DNA of 64,000 bases from Petaurus breviceps papuanus (taxonomy: Eukaryota; Chordata; Mammalia; Diprotodontia; Petauridae), in assembly GCA_028583685.1 (NCBI GenBank), contig JAMXIF010001195.1, positions 20,611,507 to 20,675,506 on the forward strand, given 5' to 3'. This document shows positions 11,101 to 22,469 of this stretch, piece by piece (position 1 is the first letter of the stretch; each line of letters starts with the position of its first letter). Under the pieces are notes generated by a model. The model had not been told where the DNA came from and searched no databases. It saw only the letters and a list, made by a program, of their open reading frames with translations. Position numbers and translations under genes: made by a program.

Positions 11101-11964
11101 TAGAAGGTGAATCTGTTTGTTGTGGATGGAAAACAAAAGTCTCCTTAATATCACAGAACTTGATAGGGGCCTTCACATGATAATCTCCGCCTTCTACCTA
11201 CTAGTAGATAAGTTTTTTTTAATCTCCGTTTCATAAAGCAGGCCACCTGCCACATTGAAAGTTTCAAGGACTTTCCCAGACTCATGAAGATAATAGGTGG
11301 CACAGGAAGGGAGGTAGGAGGCTGGTGTCCTGCCTTTTTCTTTAGCCTTCTTTCCATTAGAGCATAGAAGCTTAACACTTTGCTAAGATGTATGGAGTGC
11401 CCTGTACCTCTTTCTTAGCTGTAAGACATGATCTTACTTAATATATTAGCAGTTGAATAAATGTCAAAAATATAGCTCAGGAGGGGTCAGAGAATGTTAT
11501 TTTATAGTGCAATTTACTTTCAGTTGTCATGAAAATATTTCCTCAAACACTAGTAAAAGTACTTCAGTTACATTTCCTTAGAGTAAACTTATCTTGGGAA
11601 TACAACGCCCCTGAAGGTTTTTAGCTTCTAAGAATAGAAATCAATTCTATTCTGTAATCTTCAAGAAAAGAAATTTAATTACCTATTATTACCTTTCTTC
11701 CTGCAATAGATTCACTTAGTCTTTCTGCTCTTTGAGATTGGGGCATATTTTATTCTGTTGCTATTTGTGCTGCCTACTATGAACCAGTATTGTAAAAAAA
11801 AATCTCAATTGTATGAATTGCATTTTTTTTAGAGGATCAGGAATCAGTTCTTTCAAAAAATAGAATGTTTATTACTTCTTGAACTCCCTGTCACTGGTGG
11901 TGTTTAGACATGGGACTCCCCATGAAACCTTTCTCATTCTGCCCAGTTGCTGGTGGCTTTCTCC
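11101..11964. other. Unassigned sequence
   Basis: No repeat or gene signal recognised. The minus-strand frame at 11151-11378 has no motif. Confidence 0.45.
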
Positions 11965-12143
11965 CCCAAATTACCCTATATTTATTTCATATATGTTTAT
12001 ATATGTACACAATATCTTCTTAATAGTTTATAAGCACTTGGGAGGCTGGGACTTCTTTTTTTCCCTTTCTGCTATAGTGATCCCATGTCATATCATAGTG
12101 CCTGGCACACAATAGGTTCTTAATAAATGTATATTGATTGATT
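11965..12143 (+). mobile_element. L2 LINE 3' end
   Basis: 'tatatgtacacaatatcttc', 'gtgcctggcacacaataggt' and 'tcttaataaatgtatattgattgatt' are the L2 3' UTR and terminal repeat. Confidence 0.8.
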
Positions 12144-12324
12144 TAGTTTTGTTGAATATAGGATGTGGTGGGAGGGCTTCCAGTATTCAATAAAATATTG
12201 ATCTAAAATATGACCTCTCATGCAACCCTAAGATCCTTTTATTTCCCATATAACCATAGGATTCTGGGATTTTGCACCTGTTTGGACAACTAATCATGAT
12301 ATGATTTGAACAATTCATTTTACA

Positions 12325-12465
12325 TGTTATTTAGTGTGTCTGTCTCTAAAACACTGTGAAATAAATATTATTATCCCCATTTTATATCTGAGAAAACAGG
12401 TTGAGAGAAATGATTCAGTAAGTGGGCAAGGTTAATTTCATTATGACTAAAATTTAGGTCTTGTG
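12325..12465 (-). mobile_element. MIR fragment
   Basis: Antisense MIR core: 'attattatccccattttatatctgagaaaacagg...cagtaagtgggcaaggtt'. Confidence 0.6.
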
Positions 12466-12803
12466 ATGGCATGAAAAGTCTCCTTTCTATTTTAAATCTA
12501 ACACTTTCTCTAGAGGGGTCTGGACATGCTCAGACTTTGAGGATTTGAAGGATTTTTTTTACTAACCTCTTGAGGCAAAGGAATGTCACATAATCTGGGC
12601 TGGGGTGGAAGTAAAAGGAGAACCCAGAAAAAGGAAGTGGAGAGAATATAGAAAGAAGAGGGATGTGGGAAAGCTCCCTTGGGTTCATTCTGTTGATATA
12701 TTGGCAGCTCTCTTCCCCTCCCTTGGGTTGTTAGTACAACATCTGGCACATTGTGTATTGATTAATAGTTACATGGGAGGAAACGGAGAGCTAGAAAAGT
12801 AAC

Positions 12804-12805
<2 letters not shown>

Positions 12806-12837
<32 letters not shown>

Positions 12838-12925
12838 ATTTAAACACATACCTGTATGTATGTATGTATATATTTATATATTTACACATGCATATATGTG
12901 TGTATATACATATACATGTATTGTG
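12806..12925. repeat. (GT)n and (GTAT)n microsatellite
   Basis: About 15 GT units, then GTAT/TATA-rich sequence. Confidence 0.95.
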
Positions 12926-12949
12926 CATCTGTGTGCATAAAGAGACATG

Positions 12950-13190
12950 TTTTTGAGTTGTTTTGTTGTGTCCAACTTTTTGTGACCTCATTCGAGGTTT
13001 TTTTGGCAAAGATATAGGTACGATTTGCCATTTCCTTCTCTAGATTATTTTACAGATGAGGAATGAGGTAAACAAAACAGAGTTGTTACTTGACCAGGGT
13101 TATGGAACTAGTAAGTGTCTAAGGCTATATTTGAATTCAGGTCTTCCTGATTCCAGACCCAGTTCTCTATAGTGTGCACCACCTCTTAAC
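12950..13190 (-). mobile_element. MAR1-type SINE with RTE/BovB-like tail
   Basis: Antisense order: 'gttgtgtccaactttttgtg' (tail), 'gatttgccatttccttctct', 'ttttacagatgaggaatgag', 'ggtcttcctgattccagacc'. The 'gtgtccaactctttgtgacc' type tail resembles the RTE/BovB 3' end, the presumed source of its mobilising machinery. Confidence 0.85.
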
Positions 13191-13607
13191 AGTTACTCAT
13201 ATTCCCCAGAAAAATAATAACTTCTTTGGAGAAAGAAGTATTAATTTTTTTTTCCTATAAACTTTTCCTTTAATAAACTTTATCTATTTGGAACTAACTT
13301 TATTTTAGAATTTTAATTTATTCAGCCATTTGACAGCTTGGATAAACCTTTAAAAAAACTATATCCAGTGTAATATATCTGATACTTTATTTGGAGTTAT
13401 ACATTTCATAACTACCAACTTAGGAACAATCATGCAAAGCCTCTCAATTTGTCATTCTGTTGCTCATTTTCAAAACTAGCACAGAGTATTTTATTGTCAT
13501 TCCTCTCTTTGGTCTGTGCCACTTACTTGGTGAAAGTCAAGTTCTCTCCATACAGTCTTTACTATATAAACTCTAGGTGACTTTAAAATGGGGGAAATGG
13601 AATTATG

Positions 13608-13690
13608 AGGGCAACTCATGGCTCAGTGGATAGGGTACTGGGCTTGGAATCAGGAAGACTGATCTTTATGAGTTCAACTCTGCCCTCAGA
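13608..13690 (+). mobile_element. SINE head fragment
   Basis: 'gcaactcatggctcagtgga', 'gtactgggcttggaatcagg' and 'tctgccctcagacatgg' form the tRNA-related head only; the rest is lost. Confidence 0.7.
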
Positions 13691-13704
13691 CATGGAAGCA
13701 ATTC

Positions 13705-13900
13705 AATAAAATATAGGATCATATGATTTAAAGCTAGAAGAGACCAGATAGATCATCTGAAAGTCCCTCTTTATATTACACATTAGTGAATTGAAGCTCA
13801 TCTAAGAGAACTAGTATATCCCAAGTTCTTGAAAGTAAAATTATTCGAAGCAGTTTTCAGACCAAGTCCCCAACTCCAAATAGAATTCCCTACATGTATC
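13705..13900 (-). mobile_element. MIR-like SINE, diverged
   Basis: 'gatcatatgatttaaagctagaagagacca' and 'attgaagctcatctaagaga' follow the antisense MIR-with-CR1-tail pattern. Similarity is weak. Confidence 0.4.
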
Positions 13901-14764
13901 CATAGCACAGACATTTAGTTGGGACATAGACACACATTTTAAATTGGGCAAAGATGTTCTTGTATCTTCTCATTATTATTTGTAAATTGGTATAAAACAG
14001 AGATTTTTAATGAATACATATGAAATTATATTTGAATTTTCTTATCATGCTGTTGCAGTTAGGAAAATGAATTTCCTCTGCCATATGCTGAACTACTGTA
14101 CACTATCAGCATTGTAAAAATGATCCGGATGTAGAAATATTTTTAGTACTCTCTCAGGGATAAAAGATAACTCAGGGACTTAAAAGAATTAGTTACTCCA
14201 ATAGAATAGACTATATTCCAACTCAAATGGTAAATACAAGGGACTTCATTTAGTAGATTTTTGGCCAAATATAAGAGTAGAAGCAAGAAAATAAAAGGAA
14301 AAAAATAGTACAATAGAGAATCAACTCTAGAAACTCAATGAAGTGCAGTGGTGACATTTTACTAAAATCATGGGTAGCTCCTGCTGGGAAATTGGGAACA
14401 CAAAACAAGGCATCTTAGGAGGAGATATAGGGAATGAAAAAAAAGATTGACCATGTTGTCATAGAGTTGAAATGGACCCTAGAAATAATCTCTTCCAATT
14501 TCTTCATTCTGTAGGTATAATTTAAAATAGATGCAATATTCACACGTTACAGAAGCTAAAATATACTAATTTTACAGAATACTAAATCATGCCAAGTTAT
14601 TGGCATGATTTACTATTCAATAAAAGTACTTGGGCATTTTATAAAAATACTGGGGCATCAATAGCAATATTGTTTCAAGAACTGAGTGACTAAGTCACTA
14701 CCAATTTAGGATCAATTATGTAAACTGACTAAGTCATTTTGACTATTACAAATATTCAAATTAA
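13901..14764. other. Unassigned sequence
   Basis: AT-rich with no clear repeat. A short 'catagagttgaaatggaccc' at about 14460 may be another MIR-like tail. Confidence 0.4.
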
Positions 14765-14850
14765 TTACAAAGGGCATATAAAGAAAGACACTGTCTATAT
14801 CCAGAGAAGGAACTGATAAATAGAAATCTGTATAGAATTATTTACATACA
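14765..14850 (+). mobile_element. Possible L1 3' fragment
   Basis: 'ctatatccagagaaggaactgataaat' resembles the marsupial L1 3' region 'ctccagagaaagaactga', also seen near 38650. It is short and runs into a microsatellite. Confidence 0.4.
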
Positions 14851-14920
14851 CACATATATGTGTGCATACATATACACATATTTGCATGCATGTATGTGTG
14901 TATATATGTATGTATGTAAC
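14851..14920. repeat. (CATA)n/(TGTA)n microsatellite
   Basis: Alternating cacata/tatgtg units. Confidence 0.9.
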
Positions 14921-15211
14921 AGGTTGGCATAAGAAATTAAATGGAAATTTGAGAGGAGTTTTGCAAAAGCCATAGAAACATGCAAAGAACAGCAGATGAC
15001 ACAGAAAAAGTTTAGAAGCTCAGAAATGCATAAAATATATGTATGATATTATATAATATCAAAGTATTTTATCTTTTAGTACTATCATAATTCAGACTTT
15101 TCTGGTATGAAGGGAGTGTCAAAAAGTCTTCCATGGATTTTCCAGATTGCAGGGGTACCACCTCCTCCCACCCACACATCCCATTGATGTGGAAGGGGTA
15201 ACTGTAATTAA

Positions 15212-15380
15212 CTGTATGATCCAGGACGAGTCATTTAACCTCTGTTTGCTTCAGTTTCCTCACGTGTAAAATGGGGATAGTAATAATACTCACCTCCTTA
15301 AGGTTGTTGTGGGGATAATTTTTGTAAAGTGCTTAGCAGAGTGCTTGACTCTGTAGGTAATAAATGCTCATTCCCTTCCA
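15212..15380 (+). mobile_element. MIR/Ther-type SINE, 5'-truncated
   Basis: 'gacgagtcatttaacctctgtttgcttcagtttcctcacgtg', 'aaggttgttgtggggat' and 'aagtgcttagcagagtgctt' are the CORE and L2-like tail parts. Confidence 0.8.
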
Positions 15381-16737
15381 CCTACTTTTAGATTTTGAAT
15401 TTTACCATAGATCTGTCTATATCCAGAATTGGTAGTTTCTTGGATCATGCTGCTATTGCTACCTCATACGCATTCTGTTAATAGCCTTGATTCTTTAGCA
15501 AGGCAGAATATGCGTGTCTGATGCTTGAAGCAAGGGACCTAACTGGGTTTTCATCTGAGTTTTGCTGGTGTTTTGTGGTTTGCAGCATGTTACTTAATCT
15601 TTTTTATGTTAAAATTGCCTTTTATCTGTAAGTAGATGTAATGAATGGCTTACAAACAGGATATATGAATGAATTAAGTCATAAAATACTTTGAAAAATT
15701 AGTGCTCACACATACATAGTTTGGGGCATTCAAAAGACCAGTGAACTATAAAAACATATGAAATATCCTTATTTTTTTTTTAAAAGGAAGTCAAGCACAA
15801 CCAATTTTCAGACTGAAAAAAAAATAAGACTGAATATGTTAATCTTAATTTATCAGCACAGACACCAAATGTTGATTGCCTTGAGAATGACTTAATCTGA
15901 GATTTGAAAGAATTGAGAATGAAAAACAGAGCAGAGCTCTGTATAATGGTGGTGCCTAACAATGGAATACCAATAATATTCCTAGACTGTGTGATCTTTC
16001 TACCAGGCCATGCAGTGTCTTTAGCTTTATCAAAGGAAAACTGCCAGAAATCTCTATATTTATATGTGCTCTCTGCTGGCTACCTAAAGAAAATATAGAT
16101 GCACTTTCACCAAGGTCCACAGATAATTGCTCAGTTATCAGACACAGACGTCTTTTGCTTAGGTGGCACTATGTCAGCACTTTTCCAAATAAAGCTACTC
16201 TTGATGTAAGAGCTGTCACTTGAATAGGGAAACATAAATTCCTATACACTTTTTGGTTTTGTTTTTATTAAACATACTGCTTCCAATAATATATTTTGCT
16301 GGTAAGTTATTCACACCAAGTGGTCAATGCTATCATAGGGAAAACAGCTTCCCTCATTGAGTAACATAAAATGTGTTAATGTCATAAGAATTCTAGTTGT
16401 CATGCTGTTTCAGCATCCTTCTTGGGAACAAGCCAGTATAATATAGAATAACATTGCTGACATGCCATCTTGGAGAATTGTATGAAAATCCCTTTGATCT
16501 GTGGTGTATTTCCACAAACTATTTAGCATAACCCTACCATTGAATGCATTGTTAATGCCAGAATGTAGCTATCTGAATATTTACTATGGCGGTGTGTTAC
16601 ACACTTGCCATCTTACCCATTCATAAATCTTTATTCATGATATTAGAAGACTTCAAATTATGAAATTAACATAATACAGCAGGTAGATCAAAGTTCATTT
16701 GCATATGAGCCTCTTCATTGGTTGTTGTTGTTATTGT
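15381..16737. other. Unassigned sequence
   Basis: No repeat family recognised. Two overlapping 60-64 codon frames on opposite strands around 15780-16098 carry no motif. Confidence 0.45.
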
Positions 16738-17175
16738 TATTCAGTCATTTCAGTTGTGTCTCACTCTTCCTTTTTTGGTTTTTGCTTTTTGGAGGGCAAT
16801 TGGGTTTAAATGACTTGTCCAAGGTAACACGGCTAGGTTTTTTTTTAGTGTATGTGTGTTAAGTATCTGAGGTTGGGTCCAAACCCAGGTCCTCCTGACT
16901 CCAGGGCTGGTGCTGTATTCACTGCACCACCTAGCCGCCCAGTGCCACACTCTTCCTGACCCCATTTGGGGTTTTCTTGGCAAAGATTCTGGATTGGCTT
17001 TGCCATTTCCTTCTCCAGCTCATTTTACAAATGAAGAAACTGAGGCAAACAGGGTTAAGTGACTTGCCCAGGCTTACCAAGCTAGTAAGTGTCTGAGGCT
17101 GAATTTGAACTCAGGAAGATGAGTCTTCATGATTTTAGGCCCAGTGCTTTATCAGATGTGCCACCTTGCTCTCCA
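16738..17175 (-). mobile_element. MAR1-type SINE split by another SINE
   Basis: 16738-16770 is the RTE-like tail ('cagtcatttcagttgtgtct'). 16948-17175 continues with 'ctgaccccatttggggtttt', 'ttgccatttccttctccagc', 'gaggcaaacagggttaagtg' and 'aactcaggaagatgagtctt'. The two parts rejoin across the SINE at 16771-16947. Confidence 0.9.
16771..16947 (-). mobile_element. Short SINE nested inside MAR1 SINE
   Basis: Antisense 'ggagggcaattgggtttaaa...caaggtaacacggctag', then 'aggtcctcctgactccaggg' and 'gcaccacctagccgccc'. It is flanked by CACTCTTCC at 16762-16770 and 16948-16956, a 9-bp target duplication. This shows the short SINE is younger than the MAR1 copy. Confidence 0.9.
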
Positions 17176-17179
17176 TTGG

Positions 17180-17730
17180 TGAAAATGGATTATTTAATAC
17201 TCCATGACTACATAAGGGGCAGTGTTGGAGAGAGCTTGAAAGAAAAGAGATCCTGGACTTCTGACATCCAGCTTCTAGAGATAAATCCCAGCATTCCAGA
17301 CTCTTTATAAAGATTCAAGTAGAAAGATTCTGGGAGGAAACTGACATGTACTGAAGAGTGCAATAGTGTGACTTCTTTCTGAAAGCCAGAAGCCAAGAGG
17401 CTAGGATCTTTCTTTTCTCAAGCTCTTACATGCGTAGATAATTAAAATAATTGATCTCTGCCAACAAGGGGATTCTTAGGCAAATGGTGTTTGAGCCACC
17501 TATTACATTCAAAACCTCCTTGATTTCCCAAGTCATTTAAGATTGACAGAAGTATGGGGATAAAGTTAACCAGGTTGGTTTGGCACATAGTGAGCTGGAG
17601 GTGTTAACAGGACATCTGGAAAAGAACTATCCATCCATGAACTAAAATTGTGCTTCAGGGCCTTAGGAGAGACATTAGTCTAGGTATCTTATTGGGGAGA
17701 CAAATACCTCCACACAGAGGCGATATCTAA
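17180..17730. other. Unassigned sequence
   Basis: Nothing recognised. Confidence 0.45.
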
Positions 17731-17734
17731 AGAT

Positions 17735-17838
17735 CCTTGAGGACAAGGACTGTTTCACTTTTCTCTTTATATCCTGACTACCGTCTTACATGTAGCAGGC
17801 ATTTTGTATGTATTTATAGATTATTTGATTGATTACTT
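17735..17838 (+). mobile_element. L2 LINE 3' end fragment
   Basis: 'ccttgaggacaaggactgtt', 'ttatatcctgactaccgtct' and 'tagcaggcattttgtatgta' match the L2 3' UTR, ending 'gattgatta'. Confidence 0.7.
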
Positions 17839-18159
17839 ACTTGATAACCTCAAGAGAAAGTTTAAGAAAGGAAAAGAGGGCTATTGGCTGAATACTGGGG
17901 AGATGTTTACATTTTCCAGAAAAAAGGAAAAGAGGAAAGGATCTGTGAAAGTACAGATATGTTAAGGAAGATGAAAACATTTTTTTTTCTCTGTGGCATT
18001 TTTCTTGAGGTACAGCAACCAAAATTGAGCTAAGCATTACAAATATATTTAAAAAAAACATGGCTTTATGCTGATTTGGGATGATTTTTTTTCCTGTCTT
18101 GCTTCCTTTAACAATAAAAACATTACTAATAATAGTAAAGCAAAATAATAACTGACAGT

Positions 18160-18385
18160 TAACAATCATAGTTTACAAAGCATATCACATATATTATCAC
18201 TTTTGATTTTCATGACATTCCTGTAAGGTAAGAAGGGTAACTGTGATTATTCCCATTTTATATATTAGGAACATCACATTCAATGAGATTAAATAATTTG
18301 CTCAAGGTCACATAGCTAGTAAGTAGAAGACCCAGCATTTGAACTCAGGTCCTTTGATTTTAAATGCAGTGTTTGTTCTGGTATT
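18160..18385 (-). mobile_element. MIR
   Basis: Antisense MIR: 'cattcctgtaaggtaagaag', 'attattcccattttatatat', 'ttgctcaaggtcacatagct', 'tttgaactcaggtcctttga'. Confidence 0.8.
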
Positions 18386-20424
18386 TATCATAGACCTTAC
18401 TTATGTTATTCTTACATGTCACAGGCAGATTTTGTTCCCTCATTTTTAGTTTATTTATTTTTTTCTGTTTTAATTTTGCTACAAAAGACACTGAGAAACT
18501 ACATTTTCTTTTTTTTTTTGTCTGCCCTTAGAAGTTTATGGATGTTACCAGAAATTCAGTCTCATTTTATATTTGCCTTCTATTACACCAGTTTGCAATT
18601 TGAATTTTTTAAAATCAACAAAAAACAAAGAAGAAAAATAAAAACTTCCTGGTGCTGTGACTTATAAAGAAGAACTGATTTCTGTATTGTCAACAAAATC
18701 TGACCTCTAATTGTTTAAATGTCCATCTTATGTAATATATATATATATATATAATTACACCTATATATATATTATATATAATCTATATGAATTCTGGAAG
18801 TCATTATCATTGATCTTTCTTAGTTTAATGCATGTTTATTTTTCAGAGATGACCACATATATATGTTTTGTTTTATATTTTTTCTGCTCAGTGCAATACT
18901 AATATACTTTGTAGAAATGTAATTGTACGTAATGTGATCTAGTGAAATGAACACAAGACAGAGGGTTGGGAAACCTGGACTCTAGACTTATGTGTCAATT
19001 TCTCCCCCGAGTTTCATGTTCGACATCTATAAATTATGTGTTTTGGATAATATGGTTTTTAAGGTTCTTGCCAGGTCTGAATTCCAATTTCTACTGCTTT
19101 ATGCCTTTTTTTTTAATTAGAAGGATTTTATTACATTCAGCATGAATTATTAAAAAAAAAAACCTAAAGCCAACCACTAAGTGTCTATTCTGTGTAGGCA
19201 GGGCACTGGGCTAGGTACATTTTATATTTTTGCTATTATCATCATCACATGCTGTTTTACATGACTTCTTATTAGTTGTTGAGCAGGTGTGACCTTAGTC
19301 AACATCTGACCTCAAAAACATAGGAAAGAAAACATTTCCTTTGCTCTTCATGCCTTAGGCAACCTCTCTTGAAGATGGATGAGTAAACTCCTTTTTAGAA
19401 GTTCCTTTTTTTTTTTCTAATTTCCTTCTGTGATGAATAAGGGACCTTACCATCTGCCCTTTGGGGGATTTCTGGATGGATTTGTTCATGCATGCATTAG
19501 GATAACCCATTCCTCATCCTGTCCATATAGTGCTTATATTATTTCACCTATTTGCAAAAGCACTTCCATCAAAGCCTAAACATGCTTTTCTCCCCCTCCC
19601 CCATGCAGAGTTTCTATGCAACTAATCTGGAAAGTTTTTATATAAAAAGTACATTTTAAAAGGTCTATCATAGTTTTCAGTTCAATTAACTTTAAAAAAT
19701 TGCATGGCTTCAATGTGAAGACAACTGGTGTAGAGTATTGTCACCTATTGTCAATATTGAAAATGTAAATTAGAGGGAAAATAATATCTGAAAACTCCCA
19801 CATCTCAGGCATTAAAACAGAACTTTATTTAGAACATTGGAAATATTAAAGTTGATGTGGGTCTTAATATTATACAGATGAGTCATTGCTGTCCCAGCAG
19901 CACAATACAGAGAATTGAAATCTAAAGGCTAGATAATAACATCACATGTTAGTTAAGGACAAGACAAAAGAGAACAATCCATTAGAAGAATCAGTGATTA
20001 GTTAAGAACACTGAAGAGCAGCAAGAATACTCAGTGCACAGTTAAAAAAAATGTTCTCTGAATATCAGAGAAAAAGGTTAGCACTTCTGCTATGTCTTCT
20101 TCACTGCCTGGGGAAATTTGTCAATATTTTACCTCCTCTGAAATAGCTTCCTAAATTACTAGGCATTTATGTGTGGCATCAATTTGGGTGTGAATTGGCT
20201 GCAAAAGATAACAAATATAAATTTTCAAAGCAGAAGAGGAATAAAAGATGTCACTGGGAAATGTATTTTTGAAAGAGAAGAGGGGTTGGCCATGTGGCCA
20301 GAGTGAGGGCTATGGGGTGTGCTGCCAAAGTGGTCCTCTATTTTCTTTGTGACATCAGGAAAAGTGTGGAAAACATTTGTCATCTAATGTTGTCATCAAT
20401 CCATGCTGAATTCATGGAGACATC
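18386..20424. other. Mostly unassigned, with (TA)n at 18735-18783
   Basis: AT-rich unique-looking DNA. A (TA)n microsatellite lies at 18735-18783. A short possible L2 antisense piece ('taagtgtctattctgtgtag') lies near 19175. No gene signal. Confidence 0.45.
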
Positions 20425-20794
20425 AATCAGTCACCAAGTTTCTATTAAGCCAGGCACCGCATGCTAAGCAATGGAGATACAAAGGAAAGGAAAAAGCAAA
20501 CCCTGAACCTAAGGAGTTTACATTCCACTGAGGGAGACCATTTATACATAAAATGGTGCCTCCATGGTAAATGCATGGTAGGTCACCTATACGGGGAAGC
20601 AGATCTGTAACTTGTGAAAGTCTATAGGATATAATGCTTGAGCTGAGTCTTAATGGAATTTAAAGAGCCAAAAGAGAGGGCCTTCTCCGCATGATGGGAT
20701 GCTGTTTGCAAGGCATAAAGATGTGAGATAGATTGTTATGTCTGAGGAACAATAATTAGTTCAGTGTGACTGAATCAAAGAATATGTTGATGGG
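20425..20794 (-). mobile_element. L2 LINE, 3' part (left of LTR fragment)
   Basis: Antisense L2 from its 3' terminus inward: 'aatcagtcaccaagtttcta', 'taagcaatggagatacaaag', 'aaggagtttacattccactg', 'gtctgaggaacaataattag' and on to 'gaatcaaagaatatgttgat'. The element resumes at 21023 after an LTR fragment, with roughly half a kilobase of ORF2 absent. Confidence 0.75.
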
Positions 20795-21022
20795 TCTGTC
20801 CTCTCTTTCTCACTGTCTGCCTGCTCTGACTCCCAGCTTCCTGTGGACTCTGCTCCACAGGACTCCACAGAACTTTCAGCAAGTTCCTCCCCCCACAAGT
20901 TCTATGTAATTACATTTGGCCTATTAGGGGACGGGGAAGATCTTTGAAGCAGGAGAGGTCTCCTAATTCCCTTAGGCTTATTAAAGGGCAGAGAACATCT
21001 TCAAATTACCATTACCATTACA
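20795..21022 (-). mobile_element. LTR fragment related to family A
   Basis: Its right edge is 'accattaccattaca', the complement of a TGTAATGG-type LTR start. It shares 'cctattaggggacgggg' with the LTR at 36601 (where it reads 'cctattaggggacag'). The rest differs from the four complete copies, so it is a related subfamily. Only one LTR end is convincing and no matching target duplication was found, so it is a fossil fragment. Confidence 0.6.
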
Positions 21023-21890
21023 GAGGGTAAAGTTAATTAAGTTTGTCTTGCCATGTTGAGTTTGAGATGCCTATGGGATACCTATTTAGAAATATACAAT
21101 AGGCAGTTGGTGATACGGAATTTGAGTTCAGAGAGAGGCTAGGATTCAATAGGTAGAGATCTGTAAATCATGACCTTAGAGATGATGATTGAATACATGG
21201 GAACTGATGAGATTGTCAGGTGAAAGAGCACATAGAGAAAAGGGAACCTCGGCTAGACCCTTGAGGGACCCAAATTGGTGAACTTCATGAATGAATGTCC
21301 TAAAAAGGTAAGTGAGAAAGAGGACTCATAGGTAGAAGGAGAACAAAGAAAAAAGCAGTCATAGAAACCCTGAGAGTAGACATTGCCCAGGAGGAGAAAG
21401 TGGCTCACGTGGTCAATGTTGTTTCACAGAGATTGAGGAAAATTAATATTGAGAGGAAGCCATTAAATTTAACAATTAAGAGATCAAGTAATTTTAAAGA
21501 CAGAAGTTCTAGTTGAATGATGAAGCTCTAATCCAGATTTCAGAGGCTTTAGAGGACGCAGAAAGTGGAAATACTGAATACAGGTTTTTTCAATGAGTTT
21601 ATCTGAGAATGGGAGAAGACATAAAGAATGATAAAGGCAGGGGGGGCACAATAAGATATCGTGAAGCTTTTTTTAAAGGTGGCATGGACATGTTTGCAGG
21701 CAGTAGACAGGGAGAAATCTAAAAAGAGAAGAGATATCATATGATAGCTGAGGGTTATAGGAAGAAACACATATTTGGGCATGTTTATAAATGACAGCAA
21801 GTATCTAGTAGATTTGAGAGAGAGACACAGAGAGAGAGAGAAAGACAGACACAAAGACAGACAGAGAGACACTAGAGTTGTTTAGGATAG
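21023..21890 (-). mobile_element. L2 LINE, ORF2 part (right of LTR fragment)
   Basis: Antisense L2 ORF2: 'gccatgttgagtttgagatg', 'caataggcagttggtgatac', 'gggaactgatgagattgtca', 'gacccttgagggacccaaat' (complement of the conserved 'GVPQGS' region), then 'ggcatggacatgtttgcagg'. The right part runs into an AGAC/AGAG-rich stretch (21816-21871). No open frame survives. Confidence 0.75.
21816..21871. repeat. (AGAC/AGAG)n microsatellite
   Basis: Impure AGAG and AGAC units within or next to the L2 remnant. Confidence 0.85.
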
Positions 21891-22081
21891 ACAAGAATTG
21901 ATGGTTACAACCTTCATTTTAAGGAGCAACATCTAAATTCATGAATCTACAAGATCACAGATGCATCTGAGCATCAATTTGAACAGAATTAAGCTAATGT
22001 TTTTCTCCAGCATTATGACAGGCTGATATTGTGCATAACAAAAAAAAATAGTAGGGATCTTGGAACATTTCCTGCCAGTTC

Positions 22082-22146
22082 CAGTGCTTAATGCAATGCT
22101 TGGCATATGGACGGCACTTAAGAAATGTTTATTGACTTGAATGACT
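22082..22146 (+). mobile_element. L2 LINE 3' terminus
   Basis: 'caatgcttggcatatggacg' and 'aagaaatgtttattgacttgaatga' are the last bases of L2. Confidence 0.7.
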
Positions 22147-22469
22147 GACCAAGTTATAAAAGAAAAGGATTTTTCCCCAGCTTTGGACTTCAGCTGTACT
22201 TATCATGTCCATGTCCAAGTTGTATTACTTTGGCAGGAACTGACTTGCAAAGGTTTAGGTCTAACATGGGGAATTCCTTTCTCAGTACATAGAATATTTG
22301 ACTTTTTTTCTACACACACACACATACACAGCAAGTAACTTGTTTTAATATTTTATTATGATCAAAATTTTAATGGTCATTTATATTATTGATGCATTGT
22401 ATGTAGGCTTATTGCATACCCTTGAATCCAGTGTGTAGTCGAGCTTCTGTCCCCACTATTGTATTAACA

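Noticed and set aside
12806-12925. Regular repeats that could suggest a CRISPR-like array
   Set aside because: Simple microsatellites without unique spacers, in a vertebrate genome.
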